A stretch of DNA of 64,000 nucleotides from Ruminococcaceae bacterium UBA3818 (GTDB lineage Bacteria; Bacillota; Clostridia; Oscillospirales; Ruminococcaceae): NCBI GenBank assembly GCA_002369315.1, contig DFDW01000019.1, positions 30,294 through 94,293 of the forward strand, given 5' to 3'. The stretch's first letter is position 1. The number at the start of each line of letters is the position of its first letter. The translations under genes and the position numbers were made by a program. The notes under the pieces are model-generated. The model saw only the letters and a list, made by a program, of their open reading frames with translations. It was not told where the DNA came from and made no database searches. Of this stretch, positions 1-8,324 are shown piece after piece.

Positions 1-1
1 C

Positions 2-922
2 AATCTGAAAAATAATATGATGGCAGTGGTCTATCTCACCACATCGGGGTACCGTTCCCGGCAAATTTTACGGGAGTTTCGCCCGGATGTGGTGATGGGT
101 ACCGGCGGCTATGTCAGCGGACCGCTGGTTCGTCAGGCGGCCAAAATGGGAATTCCCACGCTGACCCATGAGCAGAACGCTTTTCCCGGCGTGACCACCA
201 AGCTGTTAAGCAAATATGTGGACCGCGTGATGCTGGCGGTGCCGGAGGCAAAAAAATATCTGAATCCCAATGCCCACTTTGTTGTGACCGGCAATCCGGT
301 GCGGGAGGCGTTTTTTACCGCGGACCGGAATGCCGTGCGGAAAAAGATGGGCCTGGAGGAAAAAATCTGCGTGCTGTCTTTTGGCGGCAGTTTGGGCGCA
401 CGGCGGGTCAATGAGGCCATGGCGGAGTTGATCGCCCATAATCAGAACAACCCCAATATTTTTCATATCCATGCCACAGGAGCATACGGCACGGAACTTT
501 TCCCGCAGCTTTTAAAGGAAAAAGGAATTACAAATAGTAAAACAAATCCAAATTTGGACATAAGGGAGTATATTTACGACATGCCCGAATGCTTTGCCGC
601 GGCAGATCTGGTGATCGGGCGGTCCGGCGCCAGCACGCTGAGCGAACTGGAGGCGGCAGGCAAAGCATCGATTCTGATTCCGTCTCCCAATGTGGCGGAG
701 AATCATCAATACCATAACGCCATGACACTGGTGCGAAAAGATGCGGCGGTAGTGATAGAAGAAAAAGATTTGACCGGGAAGCGGCTGTGCGATGCGTTCG
801 ACCGGCTGTTCGCCGATCCTGAAAGGCTGCGCCGCCTTGGGGAAAATGCGGCCAGTCTTGCCATCAATGACGCGAACGACCGCATTTATCGCCAGATCAT
901 CGAACTGGCATCGAAACAATAG
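2..922 (+). CDS. murG: MurG, UDP-GlcNAc:lipid I N-acetylglucosaminyltransferase (5' partial)
   Basis: Transfers GlcNAc from UDP-GlcNAc to lipid I to make lipid II on the inner face of the membrane. The frame is open from the window edge, so the true start lies upstream; about 306 residues are visible against about 360 in the family, so some 50-60 N-terminal residues are missing. Family landmarks are present: GTGGYVSGP, LTHEQNAFPG, a GNPVR motif before the second lobe, GGSLGAR (usually GGSQGA) and the donor-site stretch GRSGASTLSEL. It is followed after 93 bases by murA on the same strand, which fits a dcw-type wall and division cluster. Confidence 0.95.
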   Translation, partial: NLKNNMMAVVYLTTSGYRSRQILREFRPDVVMGTGGYVSGPLVRQAAKMGIPTLTHEQNAFPGVTTKLLSKYVDRVMLAVPEAKKYLNPNAHFVVTGNPVREAFFTADRNAVRKKMGLEEKICVLSFGGSLGARRVNEAMAELIAHNQNNPNIFHIHATGAYGTELFPQLLKEKGITNSKTNPNLDIREYIYDMPECFAAADLVIGRSGASTLSELEAAGKASILIPSPNVAENHQYHNAMTLVRKDAAVVIEEKDLTGKRLCDAFDRLFADPERLRRLGENAASLAINDANDRIYRQIIELASKQ

Positions 923-1015
923 AGCCTATCCGTTTGCCTTTCACCGAAAGCACCCAGACGCATATGATGAAATGAACCGCTCCGACGGATTTTTCATCAG
1001 AAAGGATGGGCGTTT

Positions 1016-2269
1016 ATGGATAGATATGAGATTACAGGCGGCCGGCGCCTGGCCGGGGAGCTTCGTGTCCAAGGCGCAAAAAACAGTATTTTACCGATTT
1101 TGGCAGCAACGGTTCTTACCAAAGGCCAATGCGCCATACATAATTGTCCGGACCTTTCGGACACAGCATTGACCATTGATATCCTGCGCACGCTGGGGTG
1201 CAGGGCCGATTGGCGGCAGGGAAGTATTTTCGTGGATGCCGGTGGACTGTCCCATTTGGAGCTTCCCGGGGAGCTGACCGGAAAAATCCGATCCTCCATC
1301 GTCTTTCTGGGACCGCTGCTTGCGCGGTGCGGATGGGTAAAAATCGCCTATCCCGGCGGGTGCCGGCTGGGGCCTCGTCCCATTGACCTGCATTTGGATG
1401 GACTTCGGCAGATGGGCGCTTTTGTGAAAGAAGAAGAACAGCACCTTCTTTGCCGTGTGCCGGAGGGATTAAAAGGCGCCCGAATCATTTTATCCTTTCC
1501 CAGCGTAGGCGCTACAGAAAATCTGATGATGGCGGCGGTACTTGCAAAAGGAAGAACAACGCTGATCAACTGCGCCTGCGAGCCGGAGATTGTAGACCTG
1601 GCAAATTTTTTGAACCGCTGCGGCGCCAAAATCTACGGCGCAGGAGAGAATACGATTGAAATCGACGGAGTCTGTGTACTGCACGGATGTGAGCATATTA
1701 TTATTGGGGACCGGATTGCAGCCGCCACCTATCTGGCTGCCGCGTCGATGACCGGCGGAGAAATCACGGTTTCCGGCATTGAACCGGAGAATCTGATGTC
1801 AATGTTGGCGGCGCTGCAAAAAGCCGGCAATGAAGTTGTTTGGGAAAAGAACCGCTGTTTTTTAAAAGCGCCGGATCATCTCCGGGCGCTTGCGCAGGTG
1901 AGAACAATGCCTTATCCGGGGTTCCCGACCGACGGGCTGCCGCTTTTTTTGTCATTGGCTGCCGTTTCCCGGGGAACCAGCGTTTTTGTGGAAAATATTT
2001 TTGAAAATCGATACAGCAGTATTCCTTGTCTGCAGAGAATGGGCGCATCTATCCGGCAGGAGGGAAAGGTCGCCGTGGTAGAAGGCTGCGCTCTTTTGCA
2101 CGGCGCGGATGTTTGTGCGGAAGATTTGCGCGGCGGCGCGGGGCTGGTGCTGGCGGCACTGGCGGCCCAGGGCGTTAGCCATGTTGAGGGAATTGAATGG
2201 ATTGAGCGGGGATATGAGTATTTCTGCGAAAATTTGACGGCGCTGGGCGCCGAAATCCGGAAAAAATAA
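1016..2269 (+). CDS. murA: MurA, UDP-GlcNAc 1-carboxyvinyltransferase
   Basis: First committed step of peptidoglycan synthesis, moving enolpyruvate from PEP to UDP-GlcNAc in the cytoplasm. The length of 417 residues is normal. K22-N23 in the GAKNSILP motif match the substrate-binding pair, and C116 in the loop PGGCRLGPRP sits where the catalytic, fosfomycin-reactive cysteine is found, so the enzyme should be fosfomycin-sensitive. The ATG is preceded by GAAAGGA. It lies between murG and ftsQ, 14 bases before the latter, which suggests co-transcription. Confidence 0.96.
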   Translation: MDRYEITGGRRLAGELRVQGAKNSILPILAATVLTKGQCAIHNCPDLSDTALTIDILRTLGCRADWRQGSIFVDAGGLSHLELPGELTGKIRSSIVFLGPLLARCGWVKIAYPGGCRLGPRPIDLHLDGLRQMGAFVKEEEQHLLCRVPEGLKGARIILSFPSVGATENLMMAAVLAKGRTTLINCACEPEIVDLANFLNRCGAKIYGAGENTIEIDGVCVLHGCEHIIIGDRIAAATYLAAASMTGGEITVSGIEPENLMSMLAALQKAGNEVVWEKNRCFLKAPDHLRALAQVRTMPYPGFPTDGLPLFLSLAAVSRGTSVFVENIFENRYSSIPCLQRMGASIRQEGKVAVVEGCALLHGADVCAEDLRGGAGLVLAALAAQGVSHVEGIEWIERGYEYFCENLTALGAEIRKK

Positions 2270-2283
2270 AAGGCGGGAACAAA

Positions 2284-3222
2284 ATGAGCCAAGAGAAGAA
2301 CAAAAGGAGAAAAACGCGCCGTGCCGCCGGGCAGGCGCCGGAACGGCAGAAGCGCCGCCGTCGTAAGGGAAACAACATCCTATGGTATCTGTTGATTTTG
2401 GTTTTTATGGTCACGACGACGATTATTTTGACCACTACCGTCTTTTTTAAGATTAAAAATATCACCGTTACCGGAAATGAGCATTATGATAATCGGTCTT
2501 TGATCCTTTCTTCCGGCATTTTGCTGGAGGAGAATATGTTCCGCCTGAAGGATGAGCAGATCAAGGAAAAGCTGGTAGAAGAATACAGTTATATTTCGAA
2601 AGTAAAGATCCGCAGAAAACTGCCGGATACGATCGTCCTGGAGATCACGGAGGCTACTCCCATCGGCGCGATTGACGCCGGAGCCGGATATACGCTGATC
2701 AGCGAAGAAGGGCGGGTGCTGGAGTGCAACACGCCGGTCTTGCCGGAGGAAATGCCGATTGTGATGGGGTTTTCGGAAGAAACGCCGGAGCAGGGCAGTT
2801 ATTTGAGTGAAATGGATTCTGATAACGTAAAAAGAATGCAGATGGTAATGAAAGCGGCGGAAAAAACCGGGTTTTCTTATTTTAACATCATCGACCTTTC
2901 GGATCCGTACGATTTGAAGCTGTATTACCAGGAGGTGTTTGAAATCATCCTGGGCACCGACAGCAATCTGGAATACAAAATGGAATTGATTTTAAAGGTG
3001 ATTGAAACGCAGAATCTGCTTACCGGTTTCCGCGGGACGATTGACGCTTCTTATGAGGGGGAAGTCTGGACCAGACCGTCCGGCAGTGTGGCAATACCCG
3101 ATTACAGCAGCCAGCTTTCGAATGATGCCGCCGATCCGGCCGGCGATGACGGTTCTACCAGCGATAGTGGTTCCGCGACCAGTCAACCCGAAGATAACGG
3201 GTTTTCCGTTGGGGCCGCTTAA
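2284..3222 (+). CDS. ftsQ: FtsQ/DivIB cell-division protein
   Basis: Bitopic division protein that joins the FtsB/FtsL-type complex at the septum. The 312 residues show a very basic cytoplasmic tail (1-30, Lys/Arg-rich), one membrane segment (about 31-55), a POTRA domain (about 56-125, beginning KIKNITVTGN) and the FtsQ/DivIB beta domain. The C-terminal 40 or so residues are a Ser/Asp/Pro-rich, low-complexity extracytoplasmic tail. Its position between murA and ftsZ is typical of Firmicutes. No ftsA lies between it and ftsZ, as is common in Clostridia. Confidence 0.9.
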   Translation: MSQEKNKRRKTRRAAGQAPERQKRRRRKGNNILWYLLILVFMVTTTIILTTTVFFKIKNITVTGNEHYDNRSLILSSGILLEENMFRLKDEQIKEKLVEEYSYISKVKIRRKLPDTIVLEITEATPIGAIDAGAGYTLISEEGRVLECNTPVLPEEMPIVMGFSEETPEQGSYLSEMDSDNVKRMQMVMKAAEKTGFSYFNIIDLSDPYDLKLYYQEVFEIILGTDSNLEYKMELILKVIETQNLLTGFRGTIDASYEGEVWTRPSGSVAIPDYSSQLSNDAADPAGDDGSTSDSGSATSQPEDNGFSVGAA

Positions 3223-3420
3223 GAGGAAAATGCACTGGGAATTTTTCTCAAAAGAGCAAAAAACCGGCGAAATCCGGGAATTCGCTATTGAACTGGACAG
3301 AAAAAAATGGTACATTAAAATAGAAAAAGTAAAGTTTATTTTAAGTAAAAGCAAAATATAGAGCGAGTCACTTCTTGAAGCTCTTGTCGGGGATAAAAGA
3401 AAACTTAGGAGGAAATGAAA

Positions 3421-4536
3421 ATGCTCATGAATTTTGAAATTGATAACTACGTCGATAAAGGCGTTGCCATCAAAGTAGTCGGCGTCGGCGGCGGCGGCGG
3501 TAACGCAGTAAACCGGATGATTGCCTCCGGAATGCAAAGCGTAGAGTTTCTTTCGCTGAATACAGACAGCCAGGTTCTTTCCTCCTCCAACGCGGCGCAA
3601 AAAATACAGATCGGCGCGAAATCTACCCGCGGTAAGGGCGCCGGCGGGCATCCGGAAATTGGGCAGAAAGCGGCAGAAGAAAGCCGGGATGAGATCGCCG
3701 CCGCGCTGAAAGGCACCGATATGCTGTTTGTTGCGGCCGGTATGGGCGGCGGCACCGGAACCGGCGCTGCTCCGATTGTAGCGCAGATTGCCAAAGAAAT
3801 GGGAATTTTGACCGTCGGCATCGTGACGAAACCCTTTGCTTTCGAGGGACGCAGACGAATGGAGCAGGCCGAAATGGGTATTTTGGCCCTGCGGGAGCAT
3901 GTGGATGCTTTGGTAGTGGTCCCCAATGAAAAGCTCAAATATTTGTCGGATACGAAAATTACGCTGGTCAATGCATTTGAAGTGGCGGACGATGTCCTGC
4001 GCCATGGCGTGCAGAGTATTTCCGATTTGATCAATATCCCGGGGCTGATCAACCTGGACTTTGCGGACGTTACGGCAGTGATGAAAGACGCAGGACAGGC
4101 TCATATGGGTGTTGGCCGCGCTTCCGGCAAGGACAAGGCTGCCGACGCTGCTACGGCCGCGATTTCCAGCCCGCTTTTGGAAACGTCCATCAACGGCGCA
4201 AAAGGTGTGATCATCAATATTATTGCGTCTCCGGATATCAGCCTGGAGGATGTGGATTTGGCCTCCAGCATGGTGCGGGATGTAGCCCATCCGGACGCAA
4301 ATATCATTTGGGGCGCAGCGCTTGACCCATCCTTTAACGATGAGATGCAGGTTACTGTTATCGCCACGAATTTTGAGACGGAGGAACCTTTCCGTCAGGA
4401 GAAAAAGGTGCAGGAAGAAAAAGAGGAAGAGAAAGATCCGGCCGCTGCCCTTTTGAAGACGCTGAAATTCGGCGACGAAGAAGAAAAGCAGGAAATCGAC
4501 GATTTCGAAGTGATCCGCAAAATCTTTGACCGTTAA
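3421..4536 (+). CDS. ftsZ: FtsZ, tubulin-like division GTPase
   Basis: Polymerises into the Z-ring at mid-cell. The GTP-binding tubulin signature GGGTGTG is at about residues 109-115, followed by the T7-loop region. Three in-frame ATGs occur at 3415, 3421 and 3427. AGGAGG at 3407-3412 leaves only 2 bases before the first but 8 before the second, so 3421 is chosen (371 residues). The linker after the core is short and acidic (Glu/Lys-rich). The extreme C-terminus ends FEVIRKIFDR instead of the usual IPxFLR-type peptide that contacts FtsA or SepF. A clear hairpin terminator follows. Confidence 0.97.
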   Translation: MLMNFEIDNYVDKGVAIKVVGVGGGGGNAVNRMIASGMQSVEFLSLNTDSQVLSSSNAAQKIQIGAKSTRGKGAGGHPEIGQKAAEESRDEIAAALKGTDMLFVAAGMGGGTGTGAAPIVAQIAKEMGILTVGIVTKPFAFEGRRRMEQAEMGILALREHVDALVVVPNEKLKYLSDTKITLVNAFEVADDVLRHGVQSISDLINIPGLINLDFADVTAVMKDAGQAHMGVGRASGKDKAADAATAAISSPLLETSINGAKGVIINIIASPDISLEDVDLASSMVRDVAHPDANIIWGAALDPSFNDEMQVTVIATNFETEEPFRQEKKVQEEKEEEKDPAAALLKTLKFGDEEEKQEIDDFEVIRKIFDR

Positions 4537-4549
4537 AAAGTACTGTATT

Positions 4550-4583
4550 CCGCGGAATGCCGTTATGCGTTCCGCGGTTTTTC
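4550..4583 (+). terminator. Rho-independent terminator after ftsZ
   Basis: An 11-bp stem (CCGCGGAATGC with GCGTTCCGCGG, one G-T pair) around CGTTAT is followed by a T-run, 14 bases after the ftsZ stop. Confidence 0.85.
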
Positions 4584-4666
4584 TTTGCTCGGTTCACTGG
4601 GAAAAAGGGGATAGCAAAGCGCCTCGGGGCAACAATAAAAAGAAAAAGGCAAACAGGAGGATACAG

Positions 4667-5899
4667 ATGGAGAAAAGATGGGTCGGCGCTGTTTTGGCAG
4701 CAGCGATTTGTTTGGCGTTTGCGGGCTGTTCCAAGGGAGAAATCAGCAGCGTACCGGATTTGGAACAGGGCCCTTATCCGGATGGCTCCTATGAGGTTCG
4801 GATGCCGCAGGATGAAAGCGGTTGGCAGGAATATGGCAAAATAACGGTTGCCGACGGATATATTACAGCTGTTGAATATGATGCCGGCAATGAAGCGGGA
4901 GACAGGAAGAGCCAGGATGCGGCGTATCGCGACAGCATGGCGGCTGGAAACGCGGCCAATGGCCTGCCCGCTGTTTATCCGGAAAAGGTATACAGCGACC
5001 TGATTGCGGATTTTCGCGCAGCGCAGTATGATCCCCAAAAGGTGGATGCGGTGGCAGGGGCAACTGTGTCTTCCCGGAATTTTCAAAAGGTTATGACAGC
5101 CCTGATGGAGTTGGTGGAAAAAGGACAGCCGGGCGAAGTGACTCTTCCGCTTTATGAAGACGGCGTATATGAGGTGGAAATGCCGGAATATGATGGCGAC
5201 TGGAAAGATTTCATCCGTGTTACAATTTCCGCAGGGCAGGTGGATTTCATTGTGTTCGACGCAAGAAGCGAGCAGGGAGACCTCAAATCCGCTGACGAGT
5301 CCTATCGCCAAAAAATGATTGCGGGAAACGCGGCCAATGGCCTGCCGGAAACCTACCCGGCGGATTACGCCCAGAAATTGGAGGAAAATTACCTTCAGAC
5401 CGGATCTGTTGAAACGATGGATGGCGTTGCCGGCGCGACGATTTCTTCCCGCAATTTTAAAAAGCTGTTGGGCCATGCGCTGGCAAACGCCAAAAAAGGC
5501 GATACGGCGCTTGCTGTGGCACCTCTTTTTGAGAACGGAGAATACCGCGCACAGATAAGCGAAGCGGATGATGAGGGGTGGAGCGAGTTTGTTGTGCTGA
5601 CCATCCAGGACAACGCGATTTCCCAAATCAGTTTTGACGCGGTGGATGAAAACGGCGCCTATCAGTCAAAGGATGCCGATTACCAGAAGCAGATGGAGCA
5701 GGCAGGCGCCGACAGAAGTCCGGCGGAATTTCATCAGGCGATCATTCAGGCGTTTATAGACGCAAAATATCTTCCGGATCAGATGGAGACAATAGCCGGT
5801 GCAACGCAGTCTTGCCAAAACTTTAAAAAGCTGGTGGCCGCAGCGCTGGAAAACGCGTTGTACGGGTCAGAGGAGGTAGCGATTGTAGAAGCGCAGTAG
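4667..5899 (+). CDS. Lipoprotein with three tandem FMN-binding domains
   Basis: Predicted extracytoplasmic redox lipoprotein of 410 residues. A signal peptide ends in a lipobox (AFAGC, Cys21). Three repeats of about 115 residues follow (roughly 37-152, 165-278, 288-400), each ending in the FMN_bind flavinylation motif: DAVAGAT (T133), DGVAGAT (T258) and ETIAGAT (T380). In the family, ApbE attaches FMN covalently to this threonine, so up to three flavins are possible. The third motif has Glu for Asp. The start at 4667 is set by CAGGAGG 6 bases upstream and by the signal peptide; a longer open frame from 4526 lacks both. No apbE or rnf/nqr gene is in the window. The electron partner is unknown. 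Confidence 0.85.
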   Translation: MEKRWVGAVLAAAICLAFAGCSKGEISSVPDLEQGPYPDGSYEVRMPQDESGWQEYGKITVADGYITAVEYDAGNEAGDRKSQDAAYRDSMAAGNAANGLPAVYPEKVYSDLIADFRAAQYDPQKVDAVAGATVSSRNFQKVMTALMELVEKGQPGEVTLPLYEDGVYEVEMPEYDGDWKDFIRVTISAGQVDFIVFDARSEQGDLKSADESYRQKMIAGNAANGLPETYPADYAQKLEENYLQTGSVETMDGVAGATISSRNFKKLLGHALANAKKGDTALAVAPLFENGEYRAQISEADDEGWSEFVVLTIQDNAISQISFDAVDENGAYQSKDADYQKQMEQAGADRSPAEFHQAIIQAFIDAKYLPDQMETIAGATQSCQNFKKLVAAALENALYGSEEVAIVEAQ

Positions 5900-5921
5900 A
5901 AATAAATAGAAATAAAAAAGA

Positions 5922-5953
5922 AAGCGGGGGTGGTAAGCTCCCGCTTATTTTTT
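5922..5953 (+). terminator. Terminator after the FMN-binding lipoprotein
   Basis: AAGCGGG pairs with CCCGCTT across a short loop and is followed by ATTTTTTT, about 20 bases after the stop codon. Confidence 0.75.
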
Positions 5954-6084
5954 GAAGATTTTTCGGTCTGTGGTTTCTTTTGCATAGGACCGGCGAATAA
6001 GGCCAAACTAAAAGGGAAGTGTTGAAAACGGGGAATCCGGCGCAGAAAAAAGTGCTATGCCGGAAATCAGCAGGAGGGAAAGCC

Positions 6085-7362
6085 ATGAAAATCCTATTGG
6101 TCGATTACGATGCGGGGACAACCATCCTGGGCGGGGATACCCACGCATATGATTTGGCGGTCGAGTGGAAAAAATGCGGCGGCAAGACACTGATCGCAGC
6201 GGCAGATTACTCTTATCTGCGGCGCAAAAACCCCGAAAAAACGGATTATGGCCAAATCGAGGAAGAGAATGGCGTTTCCTTTTTGTGGATCAAAACGCCG
6301 GCAGCCGCAGACAGGGAGAAAAAAATTCTGCGCGGAGCGCTGCCGTTTGAAAAAGGGCTGCGCCGGAATTTCCCGCTCATCGCCGATTGGAAACCGGATG
6401 CGGTTTTACTTTCGTCCCGCCATCTGCTCGGCAGCCGCGGAGCGGCCAGAATCGCAAAAAAATTGGATATCCCGCTTCTTTGCGATGTCAGAAGAATTTA
6501 TCCAGAGCATTTGCGGGAGGTGCTGGAATATGCGCCCAGACACTATCTGCTCCATCTGTTTTCCCACACACAGAAAGCGATGTATCAAAAAAGCTGTCGG
6601 ATTTTGTCGGTTTATCCGCGCTTGGGGGAACATATCACGGCTTTTGGCGAGGATGCGGGAAAATTTCTTGCAGTGCCCCAGGCGCTGCCGCGCGTTTTTT
6701 CCGAAGCGCATAAACCGCCGCAGCGACATATGGATTTTGTGCGCCGGTATCAGGAAAAAGGGAATTTCATCTGCTTGGCCGGCGGGCAGATCGAGCAGGA
6801 CCAGCAGCTGGAATTGCTGATCGAAGCGGCAGCGCTGGCACCGAGAGATGTGCTGTTTCTGCTGGTGGGAAATGGCATGTTTAAACCCAATCTCAAGCGT
6901 GAGGTGAAACAGCGTGCGCTGACCAATGTGCTGTTTTTGGATGGGGTGAATCCGCAGCAGTGGCTGGATGTTTATCGGACTGCGGATTGTCTTTATGTCG
7001 GATTGCCGCCCTATCGATGGCACCAATACGGCGCGGATACGACCCGAATCCTGTTGGCCATGGCCAGTGGCGTTCCGGTCCTCTGTGCCGCGGATATTCC
7101 CGATAATCCGGTGGAAGCGGCGGGTTGTGGAAAAATCGTACCGCCGAAAGAGCCGAAAGCGCTGATGCAGGCACTGGAGGAAATACGATCCATGACGGCG
7201 CAAGAGCGGAAAAGCATGGGAGAGCGGGGAGAAAAGTATGCGGCAAAAAACGCTGACGTTTCCTGCCAATCCGCCGCTTATTGGTCTGCGCTGCAAACGG
7301 CGGCGCAAGAGCAAAAAGACAAGCGCCGGCAAAAAGAACAAAAAAATCCAGCCCGCCAATAG
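6085..7362 (+). CDS. Glycosyltransferase, GT-B fold (family 4-like)
   Basis: A 425-residue cytoplasmic or membrane-associated glycosyltransferase. The N-terminal lobe begins MKILLVDYD; the C-terminal lobe has LLVGNGMF and a late segment with TTRILLAMASGVPVLC and an acidic/Pro stretch typical of nucleotide-sugar binding in GT4 enzymes. The start at 6085 is set by AGGAGG with good spacing; the open frame extends further upstream without such a site. The last codons (KNPARQ) are encoded within a sequence resembling the left end of the cassette repeat described at 7340, so the C-terminus may have been altered by an insertion. Donor and acceptor cannot be told from sequence. Confidence 0.75.
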   Translation: MKILLVDYDAGTTILGGDTHAYDLAVEWKKCGGKTLIAAADYSYLRRKNPEKTDYGQIEEENGVSFLWIKTPAAADREKKILRGALPFEKGLRRNFPLIADWKPDAVLLSSRHLLGSRGAARIAKKLDIPLLCDVRRIYPEHLREVLEYAPRHYLLHLFSHTQKAMYQKSCRILSVYPRLGEHITAFGEDAGKFLAVPQALPRVFSEAHKPPQRHMDFVRRYQEKGNFICLAGGQIEQDQQLELLIEAAALAPRDVLFLLVGNGMFKPNLKREVKQRALTNVLFLDGVNPQQWLDVYRTADCLYVGLPPYRWHQYGADTTRILLAMASGVPVLCAADIPDNPVEAAGCGKIVPPKEPKALMQALEEIRSMTAQERKSMGERGEKYAAKNADVSCQSAAYWSALQTAAQEQKDKRRQKEQKNPARQ

Positions 7363-7366
7363 CCGG

Positions 7367-7858
7367 ATGGTCGTATCTCCAACTATGGTCAGCGGAGAAA
7401 ACAGCGTTTCTGTTGTTGGCGAAGATGTTCTTGTGGAATTCACACTGCCTACCGAAACACCAATCTATGATAAGCTTCAACATTCAGAAGGGGACAAATA
7501 TGCTATGATGATCCATGCTGTCATGGAAACAAGCGTCAGCGGCAGAACGATAGTTGAAGTGATTGAAGGTACTCTCATGGACTTCGATGATGCTTTGAAA
7601 AACATGGTATCTACTGATGACGCGATAACGGGAGAGCTTAAAGAGCTTGATGGAAAGGAAGTCTATATCTTCAAAAAACTGGAGAAAGAAGTCAATACAT
7701 TTGGGACTGAAGTTTGCTCTTTCGAGTATCTGGTCGATATTCCCCTCAATGAAAACATTATCCTGCAGTTCCGAATTGACGGCGCCTATAACCCGGACAA
7801 TACAGTTGTATTTGATGACAGCATCATAGACATTTTGCTGAGCCATTGTGTATTTTGA
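7367..7858 (+). CDS. Hypothetical protein, possibly 5'-truncated
   Basis: An open frame of 163 residues from an ATG at 7367 (another ATG is at 7385); neither has a ribosome-binding site, and the frame is open back into the end of the glycosyltransferase gene. The protein is acidic, with alternating hydrophobic and polar segments suggesting a beta-rich fold and no membrane segment. I do not recognise it. The DNA is more AT-rich than its neighbours. It lies where cargo genes lie in the two better cassette copies, so it may be a decayed cargo gene whose 5' end was lost. Confidence 0.45.
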   Translation: MVVSPTMVSGENSVSVVGEDVLVEFTLPTETPIYDKLQHSEGDKYAMMIHAVMETSVSGRTIVEVIEGTLMDFDDALKNMVSTDDAITGELKELDGKEVYIFKKLEKEVNTFGTEVCSFEYLVDIPLNENIILQFRIDGAYNPDNTVVFDDSIIDILLSHCVF

Positions 7859-8018
7859 TCGAAATAACAGGAAGTACAAGTTTTAAAGGAAAGGGTACTC
7901 TATCGTTTGAAGCGGAAAATGACATGCGAGAAGCACGATAGGCATTCATTATGATTTATCCCTTTTGGCTTATCCCCTATATGGAGAAACGGGCACAATC
8001 AAATACCGCCGCCTGTTA

Positions 8019-8060
8019 ATGGGGCGCAAGCAGTAAAACAACTGCTTGCGCCCCATTTTT
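8019..8060 (+). terminator. Long perfect hairpin with T-run
   Basis: A perfect 16-bp stem (ATGGGGCGCAAGCAGT with its complement) around AAAACA is followed by TTTTT. It is a strong terminator for the ORF ending at 7858 or for read-through from the left. Confidence 0.75.
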
Positions 8061-8196
8061 ACTCGATAGGATTCCCTTTTGTTTGATCTGGCGTTTAGCA
8101 AACGTAACGGAATACTGTCGATTTTTTCTCCCTTTTCATTTTTTGGGTTTCATGAACTTAAAGTTTAATATCCTTCTCTTCTTTTTGTTCCCAAGG

Positions 8197-8269
8197 GCGC
8201 ACATACAGGGGCAAGCTCTGTTATGCGCTCTGCAAATCGGACAGCCCGGACGATTGAAGTCCGGGCTGT
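8197..8269 (+). repeat. Cassette 3' box, copy A, plus companion hairpin
   Basis: GCGCA (8197-8201) pairs with TGCGC (8224-8228), with an inner ACAG/CTGT stem. A companion hairpin follows with arms ACAGCCCGGAC (8241-8251) and GTCCGGGCTGT (8259-8269). The same two arms recur exactly at 48453-48482 on the opposite strand, and similarity between these copies continues to about 8296. Confidence 0.75.
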
Positions 8270-8324
8270 CTTACGTCGCTGCTCATCAAACCAGGGGACG
8301 CCTGTTTTCGCTATTTTTTGATTC

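Larger units (their letters stand above)
7340..8320 (+). mobile_element. Decayed cassette-like element (copy 1)
   Basis: The left edge at 7340-7374 resembles the well-preserved left end at 8974-9008: an A7-TCC run, a CAAT-containing outer hairpin and a final TCGTA, with several indels. One AT-rich orphan ORF follows, then on its 3' side the structured GCGCAC box (8197-8228) and its companion hairpin. The right 17-mer is not intact; only CTGTTTT and a T-run remain near 8302-8317. Polarity matches the two better copies. This is an inference from the shared layout. Confidence 0.4.

Noticed and set aside
6019..6084. Upstream start for the glycosyltransferase.
   Set aside because: AGGAGG before 6085 and the conserved MKILLVDYD start support the shorter form.
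7238..7366. Translation of the hypothetical ORF from within the glycosyltransferase gene.
   Set aside because: The overlapping part is Lys/Arg-rich and looks like an out-of-frame shadow of the glycosyltransferase C-terminus.
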